Assembly: GCA_900767835.1 (NCBI GenBank)
Contig: CAAGAO010000016.1
Location: forward strand, 14,100-78,099
Direction of reading: 5' to 3'
Origin: Clostridia bacterium
GTDB taxonomy: Bacteria; Bacillota; Clostridia; Christensenellales; UBA1242
DNA: 64,000 nt
Positions 1-8,579 of this stretch are shown here, piece after piece. Each line of letters begins with the position of its first letter. Position 1 is the stretch's first letter. A model generated the notes under the pieces. That model worked only from the letters and a program-made list of their open reading frames with translations, did no database searches and was not told the origin of the DNA. A program made the translations under genes and the position numbers.

Positions 1-2
1 AG

Positions 3-347
3 TTTATATTTTGGCTTATTGGTTTGGTTGAAGATGACCCAATTCCAGACGAGATTAAATGCATATTATTTGAAACAAAAATAAATGGTAAGTACAAATA
101 TATTCAACTTAAAGGATATGAAGATGAACCCAATGTTAATTCACTTGCTTTTTGTCCATTGGAAGCACAATGGTTTAACAATATTACACTTGCAAAAATG
201 TACAAAGATAATTTTATATATAATGTAAAATATGTTATAAATGAGTCTTTTTCAAATGATTCGCTAAAAGAAATTTTTATGAATAAGAAAATATATTTTA
301 AATATTTGAACAATATGGAATTTTTATTTAAAGTAAATATAGATTGA
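3..347 (+). CDS. Hypothetical protein, 5' end cut by window edge
   Basis: The reading frame is open from base 3, so this is the C-terminal part of a longer gene. The only initiators inside are a TTG at 24, with no ribosome site, and later ATGs. The first visible residues (FIFWLIG) are hydrophobic and look like the end of a membrane segment, followed by an acidic patch (VEDDPIPDE) and a soluble tail of about 100 residues rich in Asn, Lys and Tyr. I do not recognise a family. The stop at 345-347 overlaps the proposed -35 box of the next gene, so the two genes are close but probably transcribed separately. Confidence 0.55.
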   Translation, partial: FIFWLIGLVEDDPIPDEIKCILFETKINGKYKYIQLKGYEDEPNVNSLAFCPLEAQWFNNITLAKMYKDNFIYNVKYVINESFSNDSLKEIFMNKKIYFKYLNNMEFLFKVNID

Positions 348-373
348 ATAAAAATATTTTAATTATTTAAAAT
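344..373 (+). promoter_or_regulatory. Promoter of the 380 gene, leaderless type
   Basis: TTGAAT at 344-349 and TAAAAT at 368-373 are separated by 18 bp. Only six bases lie between the -10 box and the ATG at 380, so transcription would start at or next to the start codon. No Shine-Dalgarno sequence is present. Confidence 0.5.
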
Positions 374-379
374 AAATAT

Positions 380-937
380 ATGAAATTATTTAAAAAAATA
401 GGTTTATTTTTATCTTCTTTTGCACCATTGTTTTTACTTTTAATAACAAAGGAAATAATTGAAATAATAAACAAAAATTGGTCTTTAAATTTCTTAAATT
501 CTTTTTTATTAACAGTATTAATTTTAATGTTGTTTATTGGAATTTATTACTTAATTACATCATTAAAAGAAATCTTATTGTTTAAAACTGAAAAAATACT
601 TATTTTAAATAAAAGTAATTCAACAGACCAACATTTTTTAGGTTATTTTTCATTATTTGTTTTATTTGCTATTAGTTATGATATCGAAATGTATAGTATG
701 GCTATAATATTTTTTATGGTCATAGTAATGATAGCTATTGTGTATATTAAAAATGATATGTATTTTATAAATCCATTACTTAATATCTTAGGTTATAGTT
801 ATTATAACATTGAGTTTAAAAATAATAAGGGCGAAGTCAAAACTGCACAAGTATTTTATAATGGAATTATTGAAACAGATAAAGATTATTACATTTGCAC
901 TAAATACAATAGTTTATTTTTTTTGAAAAAGCCATAA
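380..937 (+). CDS. Unknown four-helix membrane protein
   Basis: This 185-residue protein has hydrophobic segments at about 7-30, 40-60, 86-102 and 106-124, followed by a soluble C-terminal domain of about 60 residues. That domain begins NPLLNILGYSYYNIEF, a pattern I associate with small uncharacterised membrane proteins of bacteria and archaea; this is recollection, not a search. The domain contains Tyr, Lys and Asp but no obvious catalytic motif. The start has no Shine-Dalgarno and sits six bases after a good -10 box. It precedes the signal peptidase gene by 41 bases, but that gene seems to have its own promoter. No function is assigned. Confidence 0.65.
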   Translation: MKLFKKIGLFLSSFAPLFLLLITKEIIEIINKNWSLNFLNSFLLTVLILMLFIGIYYLITSLKEILLFKTEKILILNKSNSTDQHFLGYFSLFVLFAISYDIEMYSMAIIFFMVIVMIAIVYIKNDMYFINPLLNILGYSYYNIEFKNNKGEVKTAQVFYNGIIETDKDYYICTKYNSLFFLKKP

Positions 938-978
938 TTTGTTTGTGTTTTTTTTAAAGATTTTGTAGTATATATAAT

Positions 979-2313
979 ATGTCAAAAAATCAAGAAACCA
1001 ATCATAAATCATTTTATACAATACTAGGCAAAATAGGCGATATTCTTTTATGGCCTGTTTTGATAATATCTCTTTTCTCAAGTTTTTTTATGCTTGTTCA
1101 AAAAAAACAAAATAAAATCACATCAATTTTTGGTTATTCATTTGTAAATGTTTTATCTGGAAGTATGATTGATGAAGGCTTTAAAATCGGCGATACTGTT
1201 ATTACACATAAATGCAATGAACGAAATGTTCAGATAGGTGATATAATCGCCTTTTACTATGCATCAAGCACAAAGTCACCTTCGGCATCTGATATGCATT
1301 TAGTAGTAGAATACAAAAACTATGACTATAAAGAACTTGTCAAAAATGAAGAGGATAACATATATAGAACTGAAATACAAATATCTGACTATCCAAAAAT
1401 TAATGACAAAAGTGCAGAGTACATTAAAAAAGCACAAGATGATAAAGCAAAAGTATATTTTCATCAGGTAGTTGCAATATATGTAGATGATGAAGGAAAT
1501 TTGTTTTTTAAAACAAAAGGTTCAAACAATTCCACAGCAGACACTCCACTAACAAGGGGAGACTTAATTGTCGGAAAATATGTGACGACTCCAGTTTTTA
1601 TAAGGAGAGCGGTTTCTTTTTGTGCAAGTCCTTTAGGAATGATAGTTTTGGTTTGCTTTCCACTTAGTATGTTAGTTTTGATGCAATGCTTAAGTTTAAT
1701 TGAACAAGTATCGATAATTGCATTAGAGAAAAAATTATTATCAGGCGAGTTATCTTATAAAGATGAAGAAATTAAGAAAAATCTAACATCTAACCAAATT
1801 GAGTCATATAATAAAGTCTATTATTACTACATTACCCCAGATGAGCAAAAACCAGAAGTTAAGGAATTTTTGTGGGGAGATTTGTTAAATGTAAAAATAC
1901 CTTCAGATAAGCAACTTATTGACCTTGCTCGACTGAATAATTCATTAACAAAATTAGAAACATCAGATTTGGCTTATTGGAATGAATGGATAGAAAAGTC
2001 TAAAGGAATTGAAAAGAAAAAATTAATTCAGTACAAAAACAAACTTTTTATGCCTAAAATTGATAACAATATTAGTCAAAAAACAAATAGTTTAAGAGAA
2101 CAAGATAGTAAAACCTTATCGAATAAAAAACAAGAGTTAGAAAACAAACAAAATCAAGTCAAACATAAATTAAATATAAATAATAAAACACAAATCAATG
2201 AAGTGAATAACACAATTATTAATAATCAAATAGGTGGTGTAAATAGCAATCAATCTATTAGTAAAAATTCAAATAATACTATCGCTAAGAAAATACCACC
2301 AAAGAAAAAATAG
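979..2313 (+). CDS. Signal peptidase I, SipW/ER type, with long tail
   Basis: This 444-residue membrane serine protease removes signal peptides from secreted proteins. A first membrane segment spans about 21-41. It is followed by VLSGSM with the catalytic Ser at about 62, and FHQVVAIYVD with His about 162. In the ER/SipW branch this His replaces the Lys general base of ordinary bacterial enzymes. The motif KTKGSNNSTADTP has the conserved Asp near 188. A second membrane segment is at about 216-240. The remaining 200 residues are a hydrophilic, Gln/Asn/Lys-rich tail not expected in the family, whose members are usually about 180-200 residues long. SipW enzymes often process biofilm fibre or dedicated substrates, but no such substrate gene is visible here. 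The start is 7 nt from a possible -10 box (TAGTAT, 966-971) and lacks a Shine-Dalgarno. Confidence 0.85.
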   Translation: MSKNQETNHKSFYTILGKIGDILLWPVLIISLFSSFFMLVQKKQNKITSIFGYSFVNVLSGSMIDEGFKIGDTVITHKCNERNVQIGDIIAFYYASSTKSPSASDMHLVVEYKNYDYKELVKNEEDNIYRTEIQISDYPKINDKSAEYIKKAQDDKAKVYFHQVVAIYVDDEGNLFFKTKGSNNSTADTPLTRGDLIVGKYVTTPVFIRRAVSFCASPLGMIVLVCFPLSMLVLMQCLSLIEQVSIIALEKKLLSGELSYKDEEIKKNLTSNQIESYNKVYYYYITPDEQKPEVKEFLWGDLLNVKIPSDKQLIDLARLNNSLTKLETSDLAYWNEWIEKSKGIEKKKLIQYKNKLFMPKIDNNISQKTNSLREQDSKTLSNKKQELENKQNQVKHKLNINNKTQINEVNNTIINNQIGGVNSNQSISKNSNNTIAKKIPPKKK

Positions 2314-2320
2314 TAAATTA

Positions 2321-2352
2321 ATCTCTTTGCAGGAATATGCAAAGAGATTTTT
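2321..2352 (+). terminator. Rho-independent terminator after signal peptidase gene
   Basis: An 11-bp perfect stem (ATCTCTTTGCA at 2321-2331, TGCAAAGAGAT at 2338-2348) with a 6-base loop runs into a T tract. Confidence 0.85.
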
Positions 2353-2479
2353 AATAATATGAGATATCCTTTCGTTGATTAAAATATTATGTAAATTAAA
2401 AAGTGATAAATAATTCAAATAATGAGTAATAAAACAAAATAAATCAACATAGTATATAACAATCTTATTTGGAGGTTGT

Positions 2480-3955
2480 ATGGAAAAATTAGATATCTAC
2501 GAAGAAATAGCAATGCGTACAGGTGGTGATATATATGTTGGAGTTGTAGGACCTGTTCGTACTGGCAAAAGTATGTTTATTACTAAATTTATGGAAAATC
2601 TTGTTATCCCTAATATAGTTAATAAGTTTTCAAAAGAAAGAGCAATAGATGAATTGCCTCAAAGTGCAGAAGGTAAAACTATTATGACAACACAACCAAA
2701 ATTTGTACCAAATGAAGCGGTGCATATTAGTTTGGATAATGTTGATATGAATGTTAGACTTATTGATTGTGTTGGATATATGATAAATGGTGCCTTAGGG
2801 CATGAAGAAAACGAAAAACCAAGGCTAGTCAAAACTCCTTGGTCAAACGAAGAAATGCCATTTGAAGAAGCAGCAGAGATAGGTACTAAAAAAGTAATAG
2901 AGGAACATTCAACAATAGGTATTTTATTAACAACTGATGGAACAATATCTGACATTCCAAGAACTAGTTATATAGACGCAGAAGAACGTGTGGCGGGCGA
3001 ATTAATTAATAGTGGTAAACCGTTTGTAACCATAGTTAATACTACAAAACCTGAGTCTCAAGATGCTAAAAATCTTGCCAATTCATTATCAAAAAAATAT
3101 GGGTGTACTACGATTTGTCTTAATGTAAAAGAAATGGGAACTCAAGATATTGAAAATATCTTTGCAAAAGTATTATTGGAATTCCCAATAAAATCTATTA
3201 AAGCAAAAATGCCAGATTGGTTGCAAGCCTTACCATATGATAATGAAATTATAAAAAATGTTATTAACGAAATAAAAAAATATGGAATTGATATTACCAA
3301 AATAGGTCAAATAGATAGAACGATGATAGCATTCAATGAAAACTCCGATTTTGAACCTATAACTGTGGATAGTGTAAAAATGGGTGAAGGTACAGTTTAC
3401 TTTAATATTAAACCAAAACAAGGTTTGTTTTACAAAGTATTATCCAATGCGTGTGGTTGTTGCATTAAAGATGATTACGAACTTGTCACTTACTTGCGAG
3501 ATTTAGCATATGCTAAAAAAGAATATGATAAATTATCTTCAGCATTGGAGCAAGTAAAACAAACAGGTTATGGTATTGTAGAACCAAGTATTGATGAAAT
3601 TGTTTTAGACGAGCCACAAATTGTTAAACAAGGTGGTAGATTTGGTGTTAAATTAAAAGCAAATGCACCAAGTTTGCATATTATGGCTGTAGATGTAGAA
3701 ACTGAGGTTAACCCTCTTGTTGGTACTCAAAGTCAAAGTGAAGAACTAGTAAATTACTTAAATGAACAATGTGAGAAAGACCCAAATGCAATTTGGCAAA
3801 CTAATATGTTTGGTAAAAGTTTACAAAGTTTAGTCAGTGATGGTATACACTCAAAAGTATTCCAAATGCCTACCGAAGCACAAAGAAAAATGCGAAAAAC
3901 ACTTGGAAGAATTGTTAATGAAGGTAAAGGTGGAATTATTTGTATTCTATTGTAA
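2480..3955 (+). CDS. spoIVA: SpoIVA, spore coat assembly ATPase
   Basis: SpoIVA is the mother-cell ATPase that coats the outer forespore membrane and forms the platform on which the spore coat is built. The 491 residues match the usual family length of about 492. The Walker A motif GPVRTGKS is at 24-31, the Walker B-like RLIDCVG is near 97, and the LTTDGT/NTTKP motifs follow in the TRAFAC GTPase-like domain. The C-terminal region ends with the hydrophobic GGIICILL. A strong GGAGG lies seven bases before the ATG. In Bacillus it depends on sigma E. The upstream CATAGTAT (2448-2455) vaguely resembles a sigma E -10 box, but I would not rely on it. The gene is monocistronic, with terminators on both sides. 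Confidence 0.97.
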   Translation: MEKLDIYEEIAMRTGGDIYVGVVGPVRTGKSMFITKFMENLVIPNIVNKFSKERAIDELPQSAEGKTIMTTQPKFVPNEAVHISLDNVDMNVRLIDCVGYMINGALGHEENEKPRLVKTPWSNEEMPFEEAAEIGTKKVIEEHSTIGILLTTDGTISDIPRTSYIDAEERVAGELINSGKPFVTIVNTTKPESQDAKNLANSLSKKYGCTTICLNVKEMGTQDIENIFAKVLLEFPIKSIKAKMPDWLQALPYDNEIIKNVINEIKKYGIDITKIGQIDRTMIAFNENSDFEPITVDSVKMGEGTVYFNIKPKQGLFYKVLSNACGCCIKDDYELVTYLRDLAYAKKEYDKLSSALEQVKQTGYGIVEPSIDEIVLDEPQIVKQGGRFGVKLKANAPSLHIMAVDVETEVNPLVGTQSQSEELVNYLNEQCEKDPNAIWQTNMFGKSLQSLVSDGIHSKVFQMPTEAQRKMRKTLGRIVNEGKGGIICILL

Positions 3956-3984
3956 ATTTTTAAATTGCATTGTAGAATAAAATT

Positions 3985-4026
3985 AAGATGTATTTCGATT
4001 TAATTCGACTTATACATCTTTTTTTA
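3985..4026 (+). terminator. Terminator after spoIVA
   Basis: The stem AAGATGTAT (3985-3993) / ATACATCTT (4012-4020) is followed by a T run. The loop contains a second short TCGA-type pairing. Confidence 0.8.
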
Positions 4027-4130
4027 TTGACCCTCATTAATATTATAGAATTTTATATTTTATTCGCATAAATAACTGTATAAAAAAAGTTAAATTATCT
4101 ACTAATTTATTTTTAAAATAAAAATTGATG

Positions 4131-4139
4131 TGCTAAACT
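4131..4139 (+). promoter_or_regulatory. Extended -10 promoter of glpK, leaderless type
   Basis: TGC-TAAACT (4131-4139) is an extended -10 element. The ATG of glpK begins six bases later, and there is no Shine-Dalgarno sequence. The -35 region is poor, as often seen with extended -10 promoters. Confidence 0.45.
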
Positions 4140-4145
4140 ATATAT

Positions 4146-5600
4146 ATGAAAAAATATATTATAGGCATTGATGAAGGAACAACAAGTTGCAGAAGTGTTT
4201 TATATGATGTGACCAAAAATGAAATTGTTGATATATCAAGTAGGGCTTTTAAATCTAAATATCCACATGATGGGTGGGTAGAACAAGATGCAGAGAAAAT
4301 ATATAAATTGCAACTTGAAACTGTTAAGGAGTTGGTTGATAAAGTTAAACCTAAAAATGTAATATGTATGGGAATAGCAAACCAAAGAGAGACAATAGTT
4401 GCTTGGAATAAAAAGACTAAAAAGCCAGTATATAATGCTATTGTTTGGCAGTGTAGGCGTACAGCAGACTATATTAAATCATTACCTAAAAAAATTGTTG
4501 AAAAAATTAAACAAAAAACTGGACTTATAGCAGATGCATATTTTAGTGCAAGTAAAATAAAATGGCTCTTGGATAATGTTCCAGCCGTACAAAAACTAAT
4601 GCAAGAAAATAACTTGTGTATTGGAACAATGGATTCTTTTCTTGCATACAAGTTTACTGGAAAATTTGTGACTGATGTTACAAATGCAAGTAGAACTATG
4701 CTATTAAATATAGATACATTAGACTACGATGATGAACTTTTGGAGTTTTTTAATATTCCAAAAGAAATATTACCACAGATTATTTCAAATAGCGAAATAG
4801 TAGGTAAAGTTCTAGAATATGACTTTCCTTTAGCAAGTATGGTTGGAGACCAACAAGCATCATTGTTTGGACAAGGCTGTTTTAGTTCTGGTAGAGCAAA
4901 GGTTACTTACGGCACTGGTGGTTTTTTACTTTTAAATATAGGGAACAAACCATCATATGTAGATAGAATGTTAACTACAATAGCATATAAAATCAAAAAT
5001 AAGGTTTGTTATGCTTTGGAAGGTAGTATATATAGTGCTAGTTCAACAATAAATTTTATGAAAGATAATCTTGGTTTTTTCTTTAATCCTGCTGATACTG
5101 GACCTATGGCTGAGAGTGTAAAAAGTAATGATGGTGTATACTTTGTTCCTGCATTTACTGGTCTTGGTGCTCCATATTGGAATTCAAATGTAAGAGCAAT
5201 TATTACTGGGATTACTTTTGATACTAAAAAAGAGCATATTATCCGTGCTGGCATAGAAAGTATGGCTTATAATACAAAAGCAATTTTAGAACAAATGGCA
5301 CAATGTGGGGTAAATGTAACTAAAATTAAATGTGATGGCGGTTGTAGTAAGAATAAATTTCTTCTTCAATTTTTGGCTGATATAAATAATATTAAAGTTG
5401 TCAAAAATAAAGAGAGCGAAGCAACTGCTTTAGGCGCAATTTTTCTTGCAGGGCTTGCTTGTAAAGTGTTTAATATACAAAAGTTAAATAAAATAATTGC
5501 CTCAAGTGCTGTTTACACCAGCAAAATGAATGATTATGAACGAAATAAACTATATTTGGGTTGGAAGAATGCTGTAAAAATGGCATCTTATAAGGAATAA
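4146..5600 (+). CDS. glpK: Glycerol kinase
   Basis: This FGGY-family kinase phosphorylates glycerol to sn-glycerol 3-phosphate with ATP. The N-terminal phosphate loop GIDEGTTSCRSVLYD is at about residues 6-20. NQRETIVAW, near residue 80, covers the glycerol-binding Arg-Glu pair. MVGDQQASLFGQ (about 236-247) holds the catalytic Asp, and TYGTGGF follows; the second FGGY signature region is present near 360-380. The length of 484 is close to the usual 495-505. It heads a tight run with an SCP2-like gene (1-base gap) and an iron alcohol dehydrogenase, suggesting a lipid or glycerol-related unit. No glycerol facilitator or glycerol-3-phosphate dehydrogenase is beside it. It lacks a Shine-Dalgarno and appears leaderless. 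Confidence 0.95.
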   Translation: MKKYIIGIDEGTTSCRSVLYDVTKNEIVDISSRAFKSKYPHDGWVEQDAEKIYKLQLETVKELVDKVKPKNVICMGIANQRETIVAWNKKTKKPVYNAIVWQCRRTADYIKSLPKKIVEKIKQKTGLIADAYFSASKIKWLLDNVPAVQKLMQENNLCIGTMDSFLAYKFTGKFVTDVTNASRTMLLNIDTLDYDDELLEFFNIPKEILPQIISNSEIVGKVLEYDFPLASMVGDQQASLFGQGCFSSGRAKVTYGTGGFLLLNIGNKPSYVDRMLTTIAYKIKNKVCYALEGSIYSASSTINFMKDNLGFFFNPADTGPMAESVKSNDGVYFVPAFTGLGAPYWNSNVRAIITGITFDTKKEHIIRAGIESMAYNTKAILEQMAQCGVNVTKIKCDGGCSKNKFLLQFLADINNIKVVKNKESEATALGAIFLAGLACKVFNIQKLNKIIASSAVYTSKMNDYERNKLYLGWKNAVKMASYKE

Positions 5601-5601
5601 T

Positions 5602-6063
5602 ATGAAGAATTTTATTATGAATATTATTTTGCATTTTATGTATCGTGGCATTAAAGTGTTAAACAACAGAGATAGTGTTATAACAAAAGAATTAAAAGCA
5701 CTTCCTAATGGTTATACAATTAGAATCGATACTGATATAAAAAAAGCAAAATCTATATGTATAAAAATAGAAAATGGTAAAATTAAAAAAATTAAAAACG
5801 CACAGATGGTTGACCTTGCAATAGTATTTAAGAACAAACAGTTAGCATATAAAACTTTAATTGGTAAGGTTAGTATTGCAGAAGGATATGCCAAACATTA
5901 TTTTCAAATGTTTGGAAATATTTACCTTGCAATGGGTGTAACAAGAATTTTAGAAAGAGTGGAAGGTTATTTATTCCCAAAATGTATAAACAAGAATTGT
6001 TTAAAAAGACCATTTAAACGAGAAATTTCGTTATTTAGAACATATTTGTTATGTATATTTTAA
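5602..6063 (+). CDS. SCP2-like lipid-carrier domain protein
   Basis: This small protein of 153 residues has the shape of a sterol-carrier-protein-2 fold. A strand-rich first half contains IRIDTDIKKAKSICIKIENG. It is followed by MVDLAIVFKNKQLAYKTLIGKVS and a helix with AEGYAKHYFQMFGNIYLAMG, which resembles the ligand-binding core of bacterial SCP2 proteins. The last part is basic (CLKRPFKREI). The assignment comes from recalled family patterns and is moderate. The gene starts one base after the glpK stop and is followed immediately by the alcohol dehydrogenase gene, so it is cotranscribed with them. A role in handling a lipid or hydrophobic substrate for these enzymes is only an inference. Confidence 0.55.
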   Translation: MKNFIMNIILHFMYRGIKVLNNRDSVITKELKALPNGYTIRIDTDIKKAKSICIKIENGKIKKIKNAQMVDLAIVFKNKQLAYKTLIGKVSIAEGYAKHYFQMFGNIYLAMGVTRILERVEGYLFPKCINKNCLKRPFKREISLFRTYLLCIF

Positions 6064-6075
6064 AAGGTGAAAATT

Positions 6076-7242
6076 ATGAAATATTTTGAATTTTTTAATC
6101 CCGTAAAAATTTGTGCTGGGGAAGATGCAATAAAGCATTTGAACTATGAATTACAAGCACTTAATGTTAAAAAACCATTGTTCTTATCTGATGAGGGCTT
6201 GAAAAAACTAGGTATGGTAGATAAGGTTATTAAACAAGCAAATCTTGAAAACTATGTGTTATACACAGACATTCCAACCGATAGCGGTGTTAGTGTAGTA
6301 AATAATATATTAAAGACCTTAAAAGAAAATAACTGTGATGGTATAGTTGCACTTGGTGGTGGAAGTGTTATTGACACAGCAAAAGGTGTAAAAATGGCTT
6401 ATTTAAGAACTGACAACTTAAAAGACATTATGGGACTTGAAGTTATATCCAGAGCAAAAGAATTACCATATTTGGTTATGCCTACAACATCTGGAACAGG
6501 CAGTGAAGTAACAAGTGTTGCAGTAATTAAAGATGAAGAATCGGGTGTTAAAATGGAATTTATAACTCCATATTTAATGCCAAATGTTGCAATTATAGAC
6601 CCAATTTTAACATTAACCTTGCCACCTAAAATAACAGCAAGCACAGGTATGGATGCTCTTTGTCATGCTATTGAGGGGTATTCGTGTATGCAAAAAAATC
6701 CACTATCAGACGCATATGCAATAACAGCAATAAAACTTATTATGGAAAATTTAGAACTTGTTTGCAAAGAGCCATCTAATATAAATGCAAGAAATAATAT
6801 GGCTATTGCTTCTTGTCTTGCAGGGTTAAGTTTTGGTAATAGTATGGTTGGTGGTGTACATGCTATAGGACATTCGCTAGGTGGTGTTTGTCACATAGCA
6901 CATGGTGATGCTATGGCAATATTACTACCTTATGTTATGGAATATAATAAAGAAAAACTATGCAATATCTATGCTGAACTTGCTCCAATTTTTGCTCCAA
7001 ACTTAAACAAAGATTTAACAAACGAACAAAGATGTGATTTAGTAATTAATATAGTTAAACAATTAAGAGAGAATTTGCATAATTTAACAGGATTGCCTAT
7101 TTCTTTGACACAAACAGGCAAATATGATAAATTAAAAGAAGAAGATGTTGCTTTGGGTGCATTAAATGATGGTGCAATGATAGTTAATCCTGTTGCAATG
7201 AATATTGAAGATGTAAAAAAAATATTAAACAAAGCAGAATAA
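6076..7242 (+). CDS. Iron-containing alcohol dehydrogenase
   Basis: A 388-residue member of the type III (iron) alcohol dehydrogenases, which interconvert alcohols and aldehydes or ketones with NAD(P)H. The NAD-binding GGGSVIDTAKG is near residue 95. The metal ligands are visible as Asp and His in GMDALCHAIEGY (about 192-203), His in VHAIGHSLGG, and His in HIAHGDAMAI. The GTGSEVTS motif is intact. I chose ATG 6076 over the in-frame GTG 6067 because AAAGGTG sits properly before it. The substrate cannot be read from sequence; 1,3-propanediol, butanol and lactaldehyde enzymes all share these motifs. Its place after glpK suggests glycerol-derived carbonyl compounds. Confidence 0.9.
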   Translation: MKYFEFFNPVKICAGEDAIKHLNYELQALNVKKPLFLSDEGLKKLGMVDKVIKQANLENYVLYTDIPTDSGVSVVNNILKTLKENNCDGIVALGGGSVIDTAKGVKMAYLRTDNLKDIMGLEVISRAKELPYLVMPTTSGTGSEVTSVAVIKDEESGVKMEFITPYLMPNVAIIDPILTLTLPPKITASTGMDALCHAIEGYSCMQKNPLSDAYAITAIKLIMENLELVCKEPSNINARNNMAIASCLAGLSFGNSMVGGVHAIGHSLGGVCHIAHGDAMAILLPYVMEYNKEKLCNIYAELAPIFAPNLNKDLTNEQRCDLVINIVKQLRENLHNLTGLPISLTQTGKYDKLKEEDVALGALNDGAMIVNPVAMNIEDVKKILNKAE

Positions 7243-7255
7243 AGGAGATTATTTT

Positions 7256-7957
7256 ATGAGATATTTGTTATTGGCAATTACAATAGCACTTGCAATTACA
7301 TTTATAATTGTAAGAGTGTTAAAAGGTGGTATTTGGGGGCTTTTTACAAAAACAACAGCAAGTTTAGCATTTGTGGCTCTCGGTCTTGTTGGCGCATATA
7401 AACATGGGTTAACAATGGTTGCATCTTTTATATTGCTAGGACTATTATTTGGTATGCTTGGTGATATAGTTCTTGACCTAAAAAAGATATATAAAAATGA
7501 TGAAAAACCTTATCTTAATGCGGGTATGCTTAGTTTTGGTTTAGGTCATATTATGTATATGATTGCAACTATTTTGTATTCAAATAGTCTATTTAAATAT
7601 GACATCAAGACATTATATTTAGTTATGATAGGTGTTGGAATAGGTGGAATTATAACAATTTTTATTGCTTGCTTTGGTGAAAAATTGTTAAAATTAAACT
7701 TCGGTAAATTTAGATATCAAACTTATGCATATACATTTATTTTTTCATTTATGTCCGCTTTTTCAGTTGCAGTTGCTTGCTATAGACCTATATTTTTAGT
7801 TTTTGCCTTGGGAATAGTATTTATATTCTTAAGCGACTTAATTTTATCAAAACAATACTTTGGTGGAGAGCAAGACAACAATGTTTTAACCATTTTAAAT
7901 CATGCAATTTACTATGCGGGGCAAATTGCAATTGCTTTTTCACTATTCTTTATTTAG
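7256..7957 (+). CDS. YhhN/TMEM86-like membrane protein (lysoplasmalogenase family)
   Basis: This 233-residue protein is almost entirely hydrophobic, with about seven or eight predicted helices. The motif LGDIVLDL in the third or fourth helix and GMLSFGLGHIMYMIA after it match the YhhN pattern of a conserved Asp pair and a GH motif. Characterised relatives hydrolyse lysoplasmalogens or are called YhhN of unknown role. The late FLSDLILSKQYFG also fits. AGGAGA precedes the ATG, and the gene follows the dehydrogenase by 13 bases. Clostridia make plasmalogens, so a lipid role would fit the operon, but this is inference. Confidence 0.6.
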   Translation: MRYLLLAITIALAITFIIVRVLKGGIWGLFTKTTASLAFVALGLVGAYKHGLTMVASFILLGLLFGMLGDIVLDLKKIYKNDEKPYLNAGMLSFGLGHIMYMIATILYSNSLFKYDIKTLYLVMIGVGIGGIITIFIACFGEKLLKLNFGKFRYQTYAYTFIFSFMSAFSVAVACYRPIFLVFALGIVFIFLSDLILSKQYFGGEQDNNVLTILNHAIYYAGQIAIAFSLFFI

Positions 7958-7967
7958 GTTGGTTGTG

Positions 7968-8429
7968 ATGAAACAAATTATATTATATACAGATGGTGCT
8001 TGCTCGGGAAATCCAGGAGTAGGAGGTTGGGGGTGTATTTTAGACTATAATGGCAATTTAAAAGAGCTCTCGGGTGTAAGTGAAATTACAACTAACAACC
8101 AAATGGAAATAACAGCTGTAATTGAGGGTTTAAAAGCCTTAAAAGAGCCTTGCAAAGTAGATATATATAGTGACTCCGCTTATGTCGTTAATACATTTAC
8201 ACAAGGCTGGATAGATAATTGGCAAAAAAACAACTGGCGAACGGCAGATAAAAAAGAAGTAAAAAATGTAGAACTTTGGCAAGAATTATTGTCACTATGT
8301 AATACACATAAGGTTATATGGCACAAAGTAAGAGGACATGCAGATAACGAACGAAATAATCGTTGCGATTTTCTAGCAACAAATGAAATAGCCAAATTTA
8401 AAAAGCAAACCGAAACAAATCAATATTAA
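7968..8429 (+). CDS. rnhA: Ribonuclease HI
   Basis: RNase HI cuts the RNA strand of RNA-DNA hybrids. All catalytic residues are visible: Asp in YTDGACSGN near the N-terminus, Glu in NNQMEITAV, Asp in IYSDSAYVV, His in VRGHADN, and Asp in NRCDFLA. The 153-residue length from ATG 7968 equals the classical E. coli-type enzyme. An upstream in-frame ATG at 7902 would add 22 residues that overlap the previous gene and do not belong to the family. It is the last gene of the glpK run, ten bases after the YhhN-like gene. Confidence 0.95.
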   Translation: MKQIILYTDGACSGNPGVGGWGCILDYNGNLKELSGVSEITTNNQMEITAVIEGLKALKEPCKVDIYSDSAYVVNTFTQGWIDNWQKNNWRTADKKEVKNVELWQELLSLCNTHKVIWHKVRGHADNERNNRCDFLATNEIAKFKKQTETNQY

Positions 8430-8497
8430 AATCACATTAATGTATAATTTTTAACAAAAAAAATAAAAAATAACAATAAATCATAAAAAATTAAATC

Positions 8498-8534
8498 AGT
8501 AAAAGGAGGATATGTTTTTATCCTTTTTTTTACT
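8498..8534 (+). terminator. Terminator before plsX
   Basis: An AGTAAAAGGA / TCCTTTTTTTTACT inverted repeat with a T-rich right arm ends the glpK-rnhA transcript. Confidence 0.7.
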
Positions 8535-8579
8535 TGCAATTTTAGGCAAAAAGTTGTAAAATTATTTTTGGAGAAATTT

